Shown here: positions 1 to 8,664 of the stretch, piece after piece
Layout: each line of letters starts with the position of its first letter
Position numbering within the stretch: position 1 is the stretch's first letter
Assembly: GCF_000745215.1 (NCBI RefSeq)
Contig: NZ_JQNK01000006.1
Location: 1-64,000 of the forward strand
Reading direction: 5' to 3'
Length of the DNA: 64,000 nt
Origin: Methylosinus sp. PW1
GTDB taxonomy: Bacteria; Pseudomonadota; Alphaproteobacteria; Rhizobiales; Beijerinckiaceae
The notes under the pieces: generated by a model
Told to the model about the DNA's origin: nothing
Database searches by the model: none
What the model saw: only the letters and a program-made list of their open reading frames with translations
Translations under genes and position numbers: made by a program

Positions 1-1170
1 AGCGAGCAAGGCGCGGCGACGGCGGCCGCCTATGTGCCGTTGAGCTTCGAGCCGGCGAAGCCTACCAGTTCGACTGGAGCCACGAGATCGTTGTGCTCGA
101 CGGCGTGACGACGACCGTGGAAGGTGGCGCACATGCGTCTGTGCCACAGCCGCATGCCTTTCGTTCGCGCCTATCCGCGTGAGACGCAGGAGATGGTTTT
201 CGACGCGCATGATCGCGCCTTTACCTTCTTCAGGGGCGCCTGCACGCGCGGCATCTACGACAATATGAAGACGGCGGTGGAGACGATCTTCGTCGGCAAG
301 GAGCGCAAGTTCAATCGTCGCTTCGCGCAAATGTGCAGCCATCATCTCGTCGAGCCGGTCGCCTGCACGCCAGCGTCCGGCTGGGAGAAAGGCCAGGTCG
401 AAAATCAAGTCGGCCTGGCGCGGGAGCGGTTCTTCACGCCGCGCCTGCGGTTCAAGACCTACGACGATATGAACGCCTGGCTTCTCGATAAATGCGTCAC
501 CTACGCCAAGGCTCATCCGCATCCGGAAATCGCGGACAAGACGGTCTGGGAGGCATTCGAAGAAGAGCGCCCGAAGCTCGTTCCGCTGCGCGGGCGGTTC
601 GACGGATTCCACGAGCTGACCGCGTCGGTGTCGAAGACTTGCCTCGTGCGCTTCGACAACAATAAATACTCGGTCAATGCGAGCGCCGTCGGCGCCCCGG
701 TCGAGATCCACGCCTACGCCGACCGCATCGTCTTCCGCCAAAAAGGGCGGGTGGTCGCCGAACATGCTCGGGCCTTCGGGCGCGGCGCGACGATCTTCGA
801 TCCCTGGCATTATGTGCCAGTTCTCGCGCGCAAGCCCGGCGCGCTACGGAACGGCGCGCCGTTCAAGGACTGGGTGTTGCCGGGAGCGATCGAGCGCGTG
901 CGGCGCAAGCTCGCCGGCAGCAATGATGGCGATCGACAGATGGTCAAGGTTCTGGCCGCCGTCGTCGAGGACGGATTGACCGCGGTGGAAGCCGCCTGCG
1001 CGGAGGCGCTCGGCCAAGGCGTCCATTCCGCCGACGTCATTCTCAACATTCTCGCCCGCCGGCGCGAGCCGCCGCCCCCGCCGACGATCCCGACGCCCGA
1101 GTCGTTGATGCTGCTGCACATGCCGCTCGCCGACTGCGCCCGCTATGATCAATTGAGGAGAACAGGCTGA
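1..1170 (+). CDS. istA: IS21 transposase IstA, 5' truncated by window edge
   Basis: IstA is the DDE-type integrase that, with IstB, moves IS21 elements. The reading frame from base 1 matches IstA of copy B from its residue about 111 to the end (499 aa in full). Compared with copy B there is one G missing near base 55 and one G extra near base 120, so a stretch of about 20 codons is out of frame before the frame is restored; from base 120 onward the protein is identical. The stop TGA overlaps the istB start (TGATG), the normal coupling in IS21. The two compensating indels lie within 120 bases of the window end and may be sequence errors at a contig edge. Confidence 0.9.
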
Positions 1171-1898
1171 TGGAACGCACCAAGCTCTTCGATCTCATGG
1201 GAGAGCTCAAGCTCTTCGGCATGAGGAACGCCTATGACGAGGTGATGTCGAGTGGCATAAAGAGGCAGCATGAGCCGCCACGCATCGTCGGCGATCTTCT
1301 CGAGGCGGAAATCGCCGAAAAGCACGCGCGCTCCATCAAATATCAGATGACGATCGCCAAATTGCCGCTGGCGAAGGACTTCGACGGCTTCCAGTTCAAC
1401 GGTACGCCGATCAATGAAGGGTTGGTGCGCGATCTCTCGAACGGCGGCTTCCTCGACCAACAACGTAATTGTGTTTTCGTCGGTGGAACCGGTACGGGGA
1501 AGAGCCATCTTTCGATAGCGATTGCAAGAAATTGCATTCGCGCTGGAAAACGCGGCCGCTTCTTCAACACCGTCGAACTCGTCACCAGGCTCGAGACCGA
1601 AGCGCGAGGAGGTCGTCAGGGACGCTTCGCGGAATATCTCACGAGAATGGACTTCATCATACTCGACGAGCTCGGCTACTTGCCCTTCGCGCAATCTGGC
1701 GGACAATTGCTCTTCCATCTGATCAGCCGGCTCTACGAACGCACCTCTATCATCATCACTACCAATCTCGCATTCGGCGAATGGCCGAGCGTGTTCGGCG
1801 ACGCGAAAATGACCAGCGCGCTGCTCGATCGCCTCACCCACCATTGCGACATCGTCGAGACCGGCAACGAAAGCTGGCGCTTCAAGAACCGCGCCTGA
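1170..1898 (+). CDS. istB: IS21 helper ATPase IstB
   Basis: IstB is the AAA+ ATPase that assembles on target DNA and activates IstA. The 242 aa product has a Walker A motif (GGTGTGKSH, about residues 104-112) and a Walker B stretch (IILDELGY, about 162-169). Length is typical for the family. The start codon overlaps the istA stop, and the reading continues to a TGA inside the right-end region of the element. It is identical to the copy at 48196-48924. Confidence 0.95.
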   Translation: MERTKLFDLMGELKLFGMRNAYDEVMSSGIKRQHEPPRIVGDLLEAEIAEKHARSIKYQMTIAKLPLAKDFDGFQFNGTPINEGLVRDLSNGGFLDQQRNCVFVGGTGTGKSHLSIAIARNCIRAGKRGRFFNTVELVTRLETEARGGRQGRFAEYLTRMDFIILDELGYLPFAQSGGQLLFHLISRLYERTSIIITTNLAFGEWPSVFGDAKMTSALLDRLTHHCDIVETGNESWRFKNRA

Positions 1899-2050
1899 CG
1901 CTTCCCGATCACATCGCGAACCGAAACGCACTCGCCCCGGCTGCGCAACCCCGCCAGCTCCGCCGGGGCGAGCGCTCGCGTTCCGCCCTACGCCAAAAGG
2001 GGGTCAATTTTGAACGCCGATCGGGGGTCAATTTTCGATGCCGATTGACA

Positions 2051-2224
2051 GCCATATCCTCGAAACCGGAAACGACAGCTTCCGGTTCAAGGACAGCTCG
2101 GCGAAGGCGGACAAACCATCAAAGGAGTAGATCGAAACTTGACGACCGACTGACCCGCAAGCCATCTTCAACCCGGGTCAGTTCTCAATGGAAATCCTGG
2201 GTCAAATCTCGACGGAAATCGACA
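2051..2224 (+). mobile_element. remnant of a second IS21-like element (istB tail and right end)
   Basis: Bases 2053-2130 read HILETGNDSFRFK and then twelve more residues to a stop, which is the C-terminal tail of an IstB different from copy A. It is followed by GGGTCA-containing repeats and an end that, read inward from 2224, starts TGTCGATTTCCGTCGAGATT. This fits the double terminal repeat of an IS21 right end. The rest of the element is missing because copy A is inserted in it. Confidence 0.7.
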
Positions 2225-2346
2225 AGGCGCCTGCCCTTCGCGTGAAACTTGAAAGGCATGGTCCGCTCCCGTCGTAAAAACCGGAAGCATGTTTGCCCCA
2301 GCATTCCTTAAAATCCCGGATCACGGGGTATCCCTGCACCAAGCTC
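2225..2346 (-). mobile_element. IS5-type element end remnant
   Basis: Bases about 2230-2345 repeat, with few changes, bases about 16735-16850, which form the start of an IS5-family transposase gene (MPFKFHAKG on the minus strand) and its upstream end. Only the first codons survive here. The fragment stops about 18 bases short of the stop codon of the next minus-strand gene, so an IS end bounds the four-gene cluster on this side. Confidence 0.65.
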
Positions 2347-2363
2347 GCGCGATGAAGCGCCGG

Positions 2364-4064
2364 TCACTCCCGGCGCGTCGCGTCATAGGCGAGACGCGAG
2401 CGGGCCTCGCCCCAAGCGGTCGTGACGCGCCGCGCGATCCAGCGCGTCAGCCGGCCATGCTCGTCGCGCAGAAGCGAAGGCGTCCGGCGCAGGCGCACGC
2501 CTTCGCGCGGAACCTCCTCGTCGAAAAGGTCGAAAGGCTTCGGCGCGAGCATGCGTCCCCTCGCCTGATCTTCCTTCTCGAAGGTTCCCTTGCGCAGGAA
2601 GAACCCCCCGGCGCCGCCTTTGGGAACCGGAACCATCGGAATCCAGTAATCGGGCGGCAGGGTTTCGAGCGTCCAGGCGTAATCCGCGCCGGCTTGGGGT
2701 TTTGCGGGGAGCGGGAGCGCCGGCTCCTCGAGGCTGCGGTCGCGCGCGAGGCCGTCGGCGCCCTCGACGCTGCGCTCCACCGCCCAGACAACATTGGCCG
2801 TCTCGTCGCGCGCGAAGACGACCTCCTCGCGGGCCGGCCCCTCCAACGCCGCGCGCCCATTCGGCGGAATGACGAAGCAGGCCTCAATCCCGTTCGGCCC
2901 GGTCGTGCTGAAGAGCGCGAAGCTTCCTCGCCGTCCCTGATTGGACGCCGGCGCGACGTCAATCGTTTCGCCGAAAGTGGTGAGGTAGCTGACGCCCGTC
3001 ACGCGCGCCAGGACGCCGCGCGGCAGGTCGATCGGCGCGATCAGCCAGTCATTGCCGTAGATCGTCGCGAATTCGAGAAAAGCGAGGCGCGCCAGATCGT
3101 TCGGCTGCACCTCGGTCACGCCGAAATTCACGAGGCCGTCCTCGAACTGCCACATGCGGTCGGCGGGCATGCCGGCGTAGCGCAACCGCGTCGCGTGGAC
3201 ATGCACTTCGTGGGTTTCGACCTTCGCATCGGCAGCGGCGACGCCAAGTCCGGCGCCCGATGCCAGATCGAGACTGTGCCAGTCGAAGGGGCCGCCGGAA
3301 TGGCGAGGCGCTTCGAGCCGTCGCGCGTTGCCGCCCTCGCCCGCCTGCAAGGCGAAGCGATATTCCAGCCGTTCGGCGTGCCAGCTATCCGCGGCGCGGG
3401 ACCGGCGCGAGACATTGCGGCGATACCATCCAAGCCAGCCCTTGGCGGCTTCCTGGACCTCGGCGGAGGCGCCTGCCATCCAGGCAGGCGTCCCGGCCTC
3501 AAGCCCCAGCGCCGCCGCTTCGGCGTCCGGCAGATGCCGGGCGATCATCAACCAGGTCGCGTCGGGCCGCTGCGCGGCGATATCCGCCGCATTCACATCG
3601 AAGGCGCAAGCGGCGAGAAGCGTCGCCTTGTCGCTCCAGCCGAGAGGCTCGAGCGACGCGATCAGCGCCGCGGCGGCCTCCGCGCTGTCGCGCAGACTGG
3701 GAGGCGCCCAGGGCTCGGCTTCGATTTCGGGCTCGAACGTCGCGCCCTCGGCCAGCGCGGCGGGCGCATTGCCCCGAGCCGCGTCGCCCTGGCGCAGGGC
3801 GCTGAGCCGCTGCGTCTCGGCCGAGAGGCGAACCGAAACCGGCGTTCCGCAATCCTCGCCATGAAACTCGCCCATCTGCCATTGCCGGCCGATCAGCCAG
3901 AGCGGATCGGAAATGCACGCAGCGATTCCCGGCCCCGGATTCCCCGATAGCGATTGCGGTTCGAGCCGCGTCCAGGCGGGCGGCTTCAGGAAAATATCTA
4001 CGAGCGCCTTGGACGAGATCGACTTCTGCAAGAGCGCGTCATGGAGCGTGAGCTTCAGAGCCAT
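2364..4064 (-). CDS. unknown 566 aa protein, last gene of four-gene cluster
   Basis: I do not recognise a named function. The protein has no signal peptide or membrane segment. Near residues 53-71 it has a Trp/Gln-rich stretch (DPLWLIGRQWQMGEF, followed by HGED); I recall similar stretches only in uncharacterised bacterial proteins. The ATG at 4062-4064 directly abuts the TGA of the upstream 1526 aa gene, so the two are probably translated in step. It is the promoter-distal gene of a minus-strand operon starting at 15020, and an IS5 remnant follows its stop. GC content matches its neighbours and the frame is intact. Confidence 0.85.
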   Translation of the reverse strand: MALKLTLHDALLQKSISSKALVDIFLKPPAWTRLEPQSLSGNPGPGIAACISDPLWLIGRQWQMGEFHGEDCGTPVSVRLSAETQRLSALRQGDAARGNAPAALAEGATFEPEIEAEPWAPPSLRDSAEAAAALIASLEPLGWSDKATLLAACAFDVNAADIAAQRPDATWLMIARHLPDAEAAALGLEAGTPAWMAGASAEVQEAAKGWLGWYRRNVSRRSRAADSWHAERLEYRFALQAGEGGNARRLEAPRHSGGPFDWHSLDLASGAGLGVAAADAKVETHEVHVHATRLRYAGMPADRMWQFEDGLVNFGVTEVQPNDLARLAFLEFATIYGNDWLIAPIDLPRGVLARVTGVSYLTTFGETIDVAPASNQGRRGSFALFSTTGPNGIEACFVIPPNGRAALEGPAREEVVFARDETANVVWAVERSVEGADGLARDRSLEEPALPLPAKPQAGADYAWTLETLPPDYWIPMVPVPKGGAGGFFLRKGTFEKEDQARGRMLAPKPFDLFDEEVPREGVRLRRTPSLLRDEHGRLTRWIARRVTTAWGEARSRLAYDATRRE

Positions 4065-7000
4065 TCACGCCTCCTTCGTCAGTGTGAAATTCTTCAGTCC
4101 TTCGACGCGCGCGGCGAGGCGCGCGTCGAGAATAATCTTTGACCAGTCGATCACCGTCTCGCCCTGCAAGGACCAGCTCTGCGTATAGATCGCCGGCAGA
4201 ATGCGGGGCGCCGCCGGCAGCGTCTCCAGCGTCACCAGCCGGATACGCGCCATGTCGAGGAGGTCCGACAGGAAATCGCACAGCGAATCCTCGGTCCAGC
4301 GTTCGCCGTCGGGCGAAATCGCCAGCACGAGAGTCTGCGGCGGCTCGGCGCGCGGCGCATCGGCGTGAATCGCGACGCCGGCAGTCGTGCGGCTCGCCGC
4401 CGGACCGTTGGCCCCGACTGCTATGCGGCGCGGCATGATCTCCGTCCAGTCGTCGATCAGGAGCCCGGCGACGCCCTTGGCGAAATCGAGCCCCGCAGGC
4501 GCGTCGGCGAGAATGGACACGACGGCGCCCATGGGCGAGGGTCGGTCGGGCGGCAGACCGTCGCCGATCCAGTGGTCGGGCGGATCGTCGCCGGGAGCGC
4601 AAAGCTGGCGTATTGTCAGAGAGGGCCCGGCGCCGGCGACGCCGGAAAGGAGATTGAGCCGCTGGAAGACGCCGATCGGGGCGCGCACGCAGCCGACATC
4701 GGCGAGATAGCGTTCGGCCGCTCCCGGCGCAACCTCCGAAACGGCGCGCTCGCCGATGGCGTCGCCGGGGTTTGGCGGCGTGAAGACGTAAGGCAGCGGC
4801 AAGGGGAACCCCGAGCCGAACAGCGCCTCCGCCGCTTTGTCGAGCGTTGCGGGCGTCGCCGGCGCGGCGAGCGCCTCCTGCGCCCGAGTCAGTCGGCCCA
4901 CGGCTTCGGCGACCGCGAGATGCGCCAGGTCGGCGGCCTGCTTGTCCGCGAGGTCGGGCAGGACGACGCCGAAATCGCCGAGATCGAGCAGCGCGGCCAT
5001 CAGATCGGCGCGCGCCACATTCGCGCCCGACATGAGCGATTGCAGGCGCGTCAGCCGGGCCTGCAGCATGCCGCTGGCCGTCGAGAGACGCTGCTTCGCG
5101 GCCGCCACAGCGCCCGGGGCGGGCCCCCAGCCGTCGGTTCCGGGAATGCCGATATTGAACGACCCCAAGCTGCGCGCCCCGTCCAGAACCTGCTGCAGCG
5201 CAGCCCCAGTCAGAACGAGTTCCTCGAATGCTTTTGCGTCCTGGAACGCGGTCGAGGAATCGGCGAGCGGCGCGCGGGCGCGGATCGTCCGGTCGAGCAT
5301 ATTCGGGTGGCGGCAGAGGGCGACGAAATCCAGCGCTCCGAGCCCGGCGTCGGCCAGCTTCGCCTGCTTCTCGCCGCTCTTGCCCAGGATCACGCGTTTG
5401 GGGTCACCGAGGCGCCTGCCTGCCCAAGCCTCCAGCGCCGGATTGGAAAGGGCGCGCGGCGTCGCGGCGCTCCAGCCGCCTTTCTCCGTCTCCGTTGTCG
5501 CGACGATCACGCGATGCGTGACGACCGTGCCTGGTCCATGGCTCTGGATCACGGCGGGGTCGGCCGGCGGCGGCGCTTCGCCCCTTCCGCTCGCGTCAAG
5601 CACGGCGGAGGCGCGCGCCATGTTGCCCTGCGCGAGCTGATGGACCGATTCGGCGAGCAGCAGATCGGCCAGCGCGTCGGCGTCTTCCGCGGCGTTCGCG
5701 ACGGCGGCCGTGACGGCCTCCATCTGCTCTTTCGTCGGCGGGTCCCAATGCACGTTGGGATCAAGATATTCGTTCCCTGTCGGCCGCGCCGCCAGCGCGT
5801 CGAAAACCCTCTTCGGCCCGCGCGCGGGATCGTTCCAGATGTCGAGCAGCCGCAGCATGTCCGTCACATTCGCCGCGGCCACGACCTGGGCGCTCTCCGG
5901 ATCGGATGTCGGCGCGTCGGTGATGTTGAGCTTGCCGGCCACGAGCGGCGCCAGGCCGCGGAAGGTGAGGATGAAGCGGTCGCAATCCGCTTCGTGCAGC
6001 CGCCGTTCGAACTCATAGCCGAAGAGCGCGGCGAGCGGCTGACCGTTCGACACGCCTTCGAGGAGCCACAGGGCGCGCCGGACGCGGGCGCTGGAGAGGT
6101 CGATGGCGAAGGCGCCGCCCGTGCCGTCGGCGGGGTTGTGGGCGATATAGGCGCTGCGCAACAGGCCCGCCGTCGTGGCGAGCTCCAGCGCGGGCGCCGC
6201 GACGAAGCCGCCCTCGGGCAGTTTGCGATTTTGCGGGGCGAGATCGAAGAGCCAGCCGAAGGCGCCGACAGTCAGCCCTTTTGGCTGCGCCTGACGCAAG
6301 CGTGCTAGTCGCGCGGTGGAGAGGCCGCAGATCCAGGCGTCGAGCCGATGGCTCGCCGTGTCGAGCGTCTCCGCCACGAGCGCGGTGAGATCCGCCCCGC
6401 CCGGCGCGCGCGACAGGTCGATCAGCGTCTTCAAGCCTGCGGCCAGGTCAGCGAGTCGGCGTTTGTCTCGCAGCGCCGCAGCGACGGTCGCCGCGCCGAA
6501 GCGGTCGCGCTCGACCGTCGAGGTTGCCTCCACGGTCATCGCGGCGAAATCGCGCGCTCCGAGCGTAATCGGACGGAAGATGGGCGGCGGCGTCGCCCTC
6601 TCTTCGCCGACGACCTCCGTGACGTCGCCGATCAGCACGTCAAATTCGCCGACGCGGCCGGGGCCGTCCTGCATCACGGCGCCGATGACGCGCTCCGCGA
6701 GCGCGGGCTGGAGAGTTGCGGTCGCGCGCACAGCGTCCGGGAACAGCCGGCTCGGCGTCGCGGCGCTCTTGACGCGGTTCCAGCCCAGCGTGATCAACGC
6801 CTGGAACACGCTGGAGATCGCGCCGGGATTGCCGCCGCCGATCAGCGCCTCGGCGTAATCGGCGTCCCGGGCGGGGTCGGCGTAAGGCAGCATTACGGGG
6901 CGCGATTCGGCCGCGAGCGATCCGACGCCGTAAATGAAAGAAAATCCGCCGAGCGTCTCGGCGAGAAGCCGCGTGAGAAGGTCTTCGATGTCGGATGACT

Positions 7001-8645
7001 CCTTTCCGACCGATGTCGTCGCCTCGATCTTGTCGATGAACTCCTTCGACAGGCATTTGCGGGCGCGCACGCCCCAGGACAGCGGCGCGTGGCCATAGAT
7101 CTCAAGCACCTTGGCCGCGCCGCCGCCGCTTTGAATTCGCGGCAGGCCGCCTGCGCCGTTGAGCCAGTTGGGCCAAGCGCGGCGCAGCAGCATCTCCAGT
7201 CCCGCCTCCGTCCCGCCGGCGCCGAGCGGCTTGAAGCGGCGGGCGAAACCCGCGAAGGGCAACAGGCCGTAGGGCTGGTCGCCGACCCGGATCGCCGGGA
7301 GAGCGCCGCGGCCGCGCACATAGGTCTGATGGAAGGCGCGCGCGTCCTCGATTACGAAGGGCGACAGCCCCTTTTCGTGCTGGTCCAGCGTCTCGAGAAA
7401 ATAACCCCAGGTGGCGGGCCAGAGCGCCGCATTCATCGCCGCCGCGGCGCCCTGCTCGCGCAGCCCCGCATGTTCGACGCCGGCCAGCACGCCCGCGCTC
7501 ACGCCCAACGCCGACGCCGTCACGGCGGCGTTCGCGTCAGTCGCCGGCGCGGGCGGCGTCAGGAGCACGGGCGCCGGATCGGACCAGCGCCGCCAGCCGG
7601 CGGCGCCGGCCTCGGTGTTGTTGGTCGGCGCGCCCTGCGGGATGAAATCCAGCCGCCCCTCGCCGTCATGCGCGGCGAGAAGCGCTTCCAACTCCGCCGC
7701 GGCGTCAGCCCCATTGCGGCTCAGGCTGACGCCATAGACGAAAAGCCGCTCAATCGGCGCATCGGAATCGAGCGGCAGCTCGATCGCCATGCCGGTGGCG
7801 AGGGCGCGGTCGTAATCGACGAGCCATTCGGTCCCTTCTAGCACTTTGAGTCCGTTCTGATCGACGAGCGCCGATCCGTCGTCCGCCAATAACCCGATCT
7901 TGAGATCGACGGCCACAGCGAGGCCTTGCGCGCGCAGTTGCTTGCCGGCCTGCCAAGCGGTGACGAGAAACCGGTCGGGCAACAAGCGCGGGCGCGACGC
8001 CGCGCGGGCGGCGGGCTTCGTCTCGGGAAAGATGGGCTGGGCGCCGGTTCCGCGCGCTTGCGGGTTGGTCGGACGCGTCGCCATGGCGGCCCAGCGCGCG
8101 CGATTGCGTCCCACGGCCTTCTTCAGTGCGGCCCATGGCGCGTCGACGCCATTGTCGTCCGGCGCGGCGAAGAGAGTCGACCAATAGGCGCGGGCGGCCT
8201 CCTCCTCCGTCTCGGTCAGGCCGGGATCGGTCCGGTCGACAAGGATGTCGTCCGGATAGATGCGAATCTTGAGGATGGGCGTTCCCGCGGCCGATATGCC
8301 GAAGCGCGTTTCGAGGCGGAGCGGCGTCAGCAGGAGCGGGACATCGGCGGGCGCGTCGAAAGGAATCTTCACGATTTCGTCGAGCCGCTGCCGCAACTGA
8401 TCCGACAGGTCGATCTTCCCGCGCGTCGCGGCTTCGATCGCGCCGTCGGCGCTCTGTATGGCGCGGCGCGCCCTGTCCGCGGCCGGTTGGTCGCCGGATG
8501 CCCGCGCGGCGGCGAGCGCGGCCTCGCCGACCCGCTTTTGACCGCGCGCCGCGTTGAGCGCCTGTTCGACGCGGCTCAGCGCCAGCCGGGCGTCGACGGT
8601 TTTGGACTGGGCGGCGTTCAGGGCGGCGAGGTCGATCGGCGGCAT
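4065..8645 (-). CDS. unknown 1526 aa protein of four-gene cluster
   Basis: Very large soluble-looking protein without a recognised enzymatic motif. Residues 1-90 are Ala/Arg/Glu-rich and likely helical or coiled-coil. Near residues 112-135 there is a conserved-looking segment with LETRFG and RIYPDDI; I recall this combination only from uncharacterised bacterial proteins of similar size. No signal peptide is visible. The ATG at 8643-8645 has a strong purine-rich ribosome site (AAAGGGGGGCC) within the 19-base gap to the preceding gene, and the stop abuts the next start. A long open frame exists on the opposite strand but is a GC-rich shadow. Confidence 0.85.
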   Translation of the reverse strand: MPPIDLAALNAAQSKTVDARLALSRVEQALNAARGQKRVGEAALAAARASGDQPAADRARRAIQSADGAIEAATRGKIDLSDQLRQRLDEIVKIPFDAPADVPLLLTPLRLETRFGISAAGTPILKIRIYPDDILVDRTDPGLTETEEEAARAYWSTLFAAPDDNGVDAPWAALKKAVGRNRARWAAMATRPTNPQARGTGAQPIFPETKPAARAASRPRLLPDRFLVTAWQAGKQLRAQGLAVAVDLKIGLLADDGSALVDQNGLKVLEGTEWLVDYDRALATGMAIELPLDSDAPIERLFVYGVSLSRNGADAAAELEALLAAHDGEGRLDFIPQGAPTNNTEAGAAGWRRWSDPAPVLLTPPAPATDANAAVTASALGVSAGVLAGVEHAGLREQGAAAAMNAALWPATWGYFLETLDQHEKGLSPFVIEDARAFHQTYVRGRGALPAIRVGDQPYGLLPFAGFARRFKPLGAGGTEAGLEMLLRRAWPNWLNGAGGLPRIQSGGGAAKVLEIYGHAPLSWGVRARKCLSKEFIDKIEATTSVGKESSDIEDLLTRLLAETLGGFSFIYGVGSLAAESRPVMLPYADPARDADYAEALIGGGNPGAISSVFQALITLGWNRVKSAATPSRLFPDAVRATATLQPALAERVIGAVMQDGPGRVGEFDVLIGDVTEVVGEERATPPPIFRPITLGARDFAAMTVEATSTVERDRFGAATVAAALRDKRRLADLAAGLKTLIDLSRAPGGADLTALVAETLDTASHRLDAWICGLSTARLARLRQAQPKGLTVGAFGWLFDLAPQNRKLPEGGFVAAPALELATTAGLLRSAYIAHNPADGTGGAFAIDLSSARVRRALWLLEGVSNGQPLAALFGYEFERRLHEADCDRFILTFRGLAPLVAGKLNITDAPTSDPESAQVVAAANVTDMLRLLDIWNDPARGPKRVFDALAARPTGNEYLDPNVHWDPPTKEQMEAVTAAVANAAEDADALADLLLAESVHQLAQGNMARASAVLDASGRGEAPPPADPAVIQSHGPGTVVTHRVIVATTETEKGGWSAATPRALSNPALEAWAGRRLGDPKRVILGKSGEKQAKLADAGLGALDFVALCRHPNMLDRTIRARAPLADSSTAFQDAKAFEELVLTGAALQQVLDGARSLGSFNIGIPGTDGWGPAPGAVAAAKQRLSTASGMLQARLTRLQSLMSGANVARADLMAALLDLGDFGVVLPDLADKQAADLAHLAVAEAVGRLTRAQEALAAPATPATLDKAAEALFGSGFPLPLPYVFTPPNPGDAIGERAVSEVAPGAAERYLADVGCVRAPIGVFQRLNLLSGVAGAGPSLTIRQLCAPGDDPPDHWIGDGLPPDRPSPMGAVVSILADAPAGLDFAKGVAGLLIDDWTEIMPRRIAVGANGPAASRTTAGVAIHADAPRAEPPQTLVLAISPDGERWTEDSLCDFLSDLLDMARIRLVTLETLPAAPRILPAIYTQSWSLQGETVIDWSKIILDARLAARVEGLKNFTLTKEA

Positions 8646-8664
8646 GGCGGCCCCCCTTTTGGCG

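Larger units (their letters stand above)
1..2050 (+). mobile_element. IS21-family element, copy A, left end cut by window edge
   Basis: This copy holds the C-terminal two thirds of istA, complete istB and the right end. It matches the complete inverted copy at 48044-50540 almost base for base. The right terminal repeat ends at 2050; read inward it begins TGTCAATCGGCATCGAAAAT and is followed by TTGACCCCC, with a second GGGGGTCA-type repeat just inside, as usual for IS21 ends. The left end lies beyond base 1. The right flank (from 2051) is the istB tail of a different IS21-like element, so copy A was inserted into an older IS. Confidence 0.93.
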
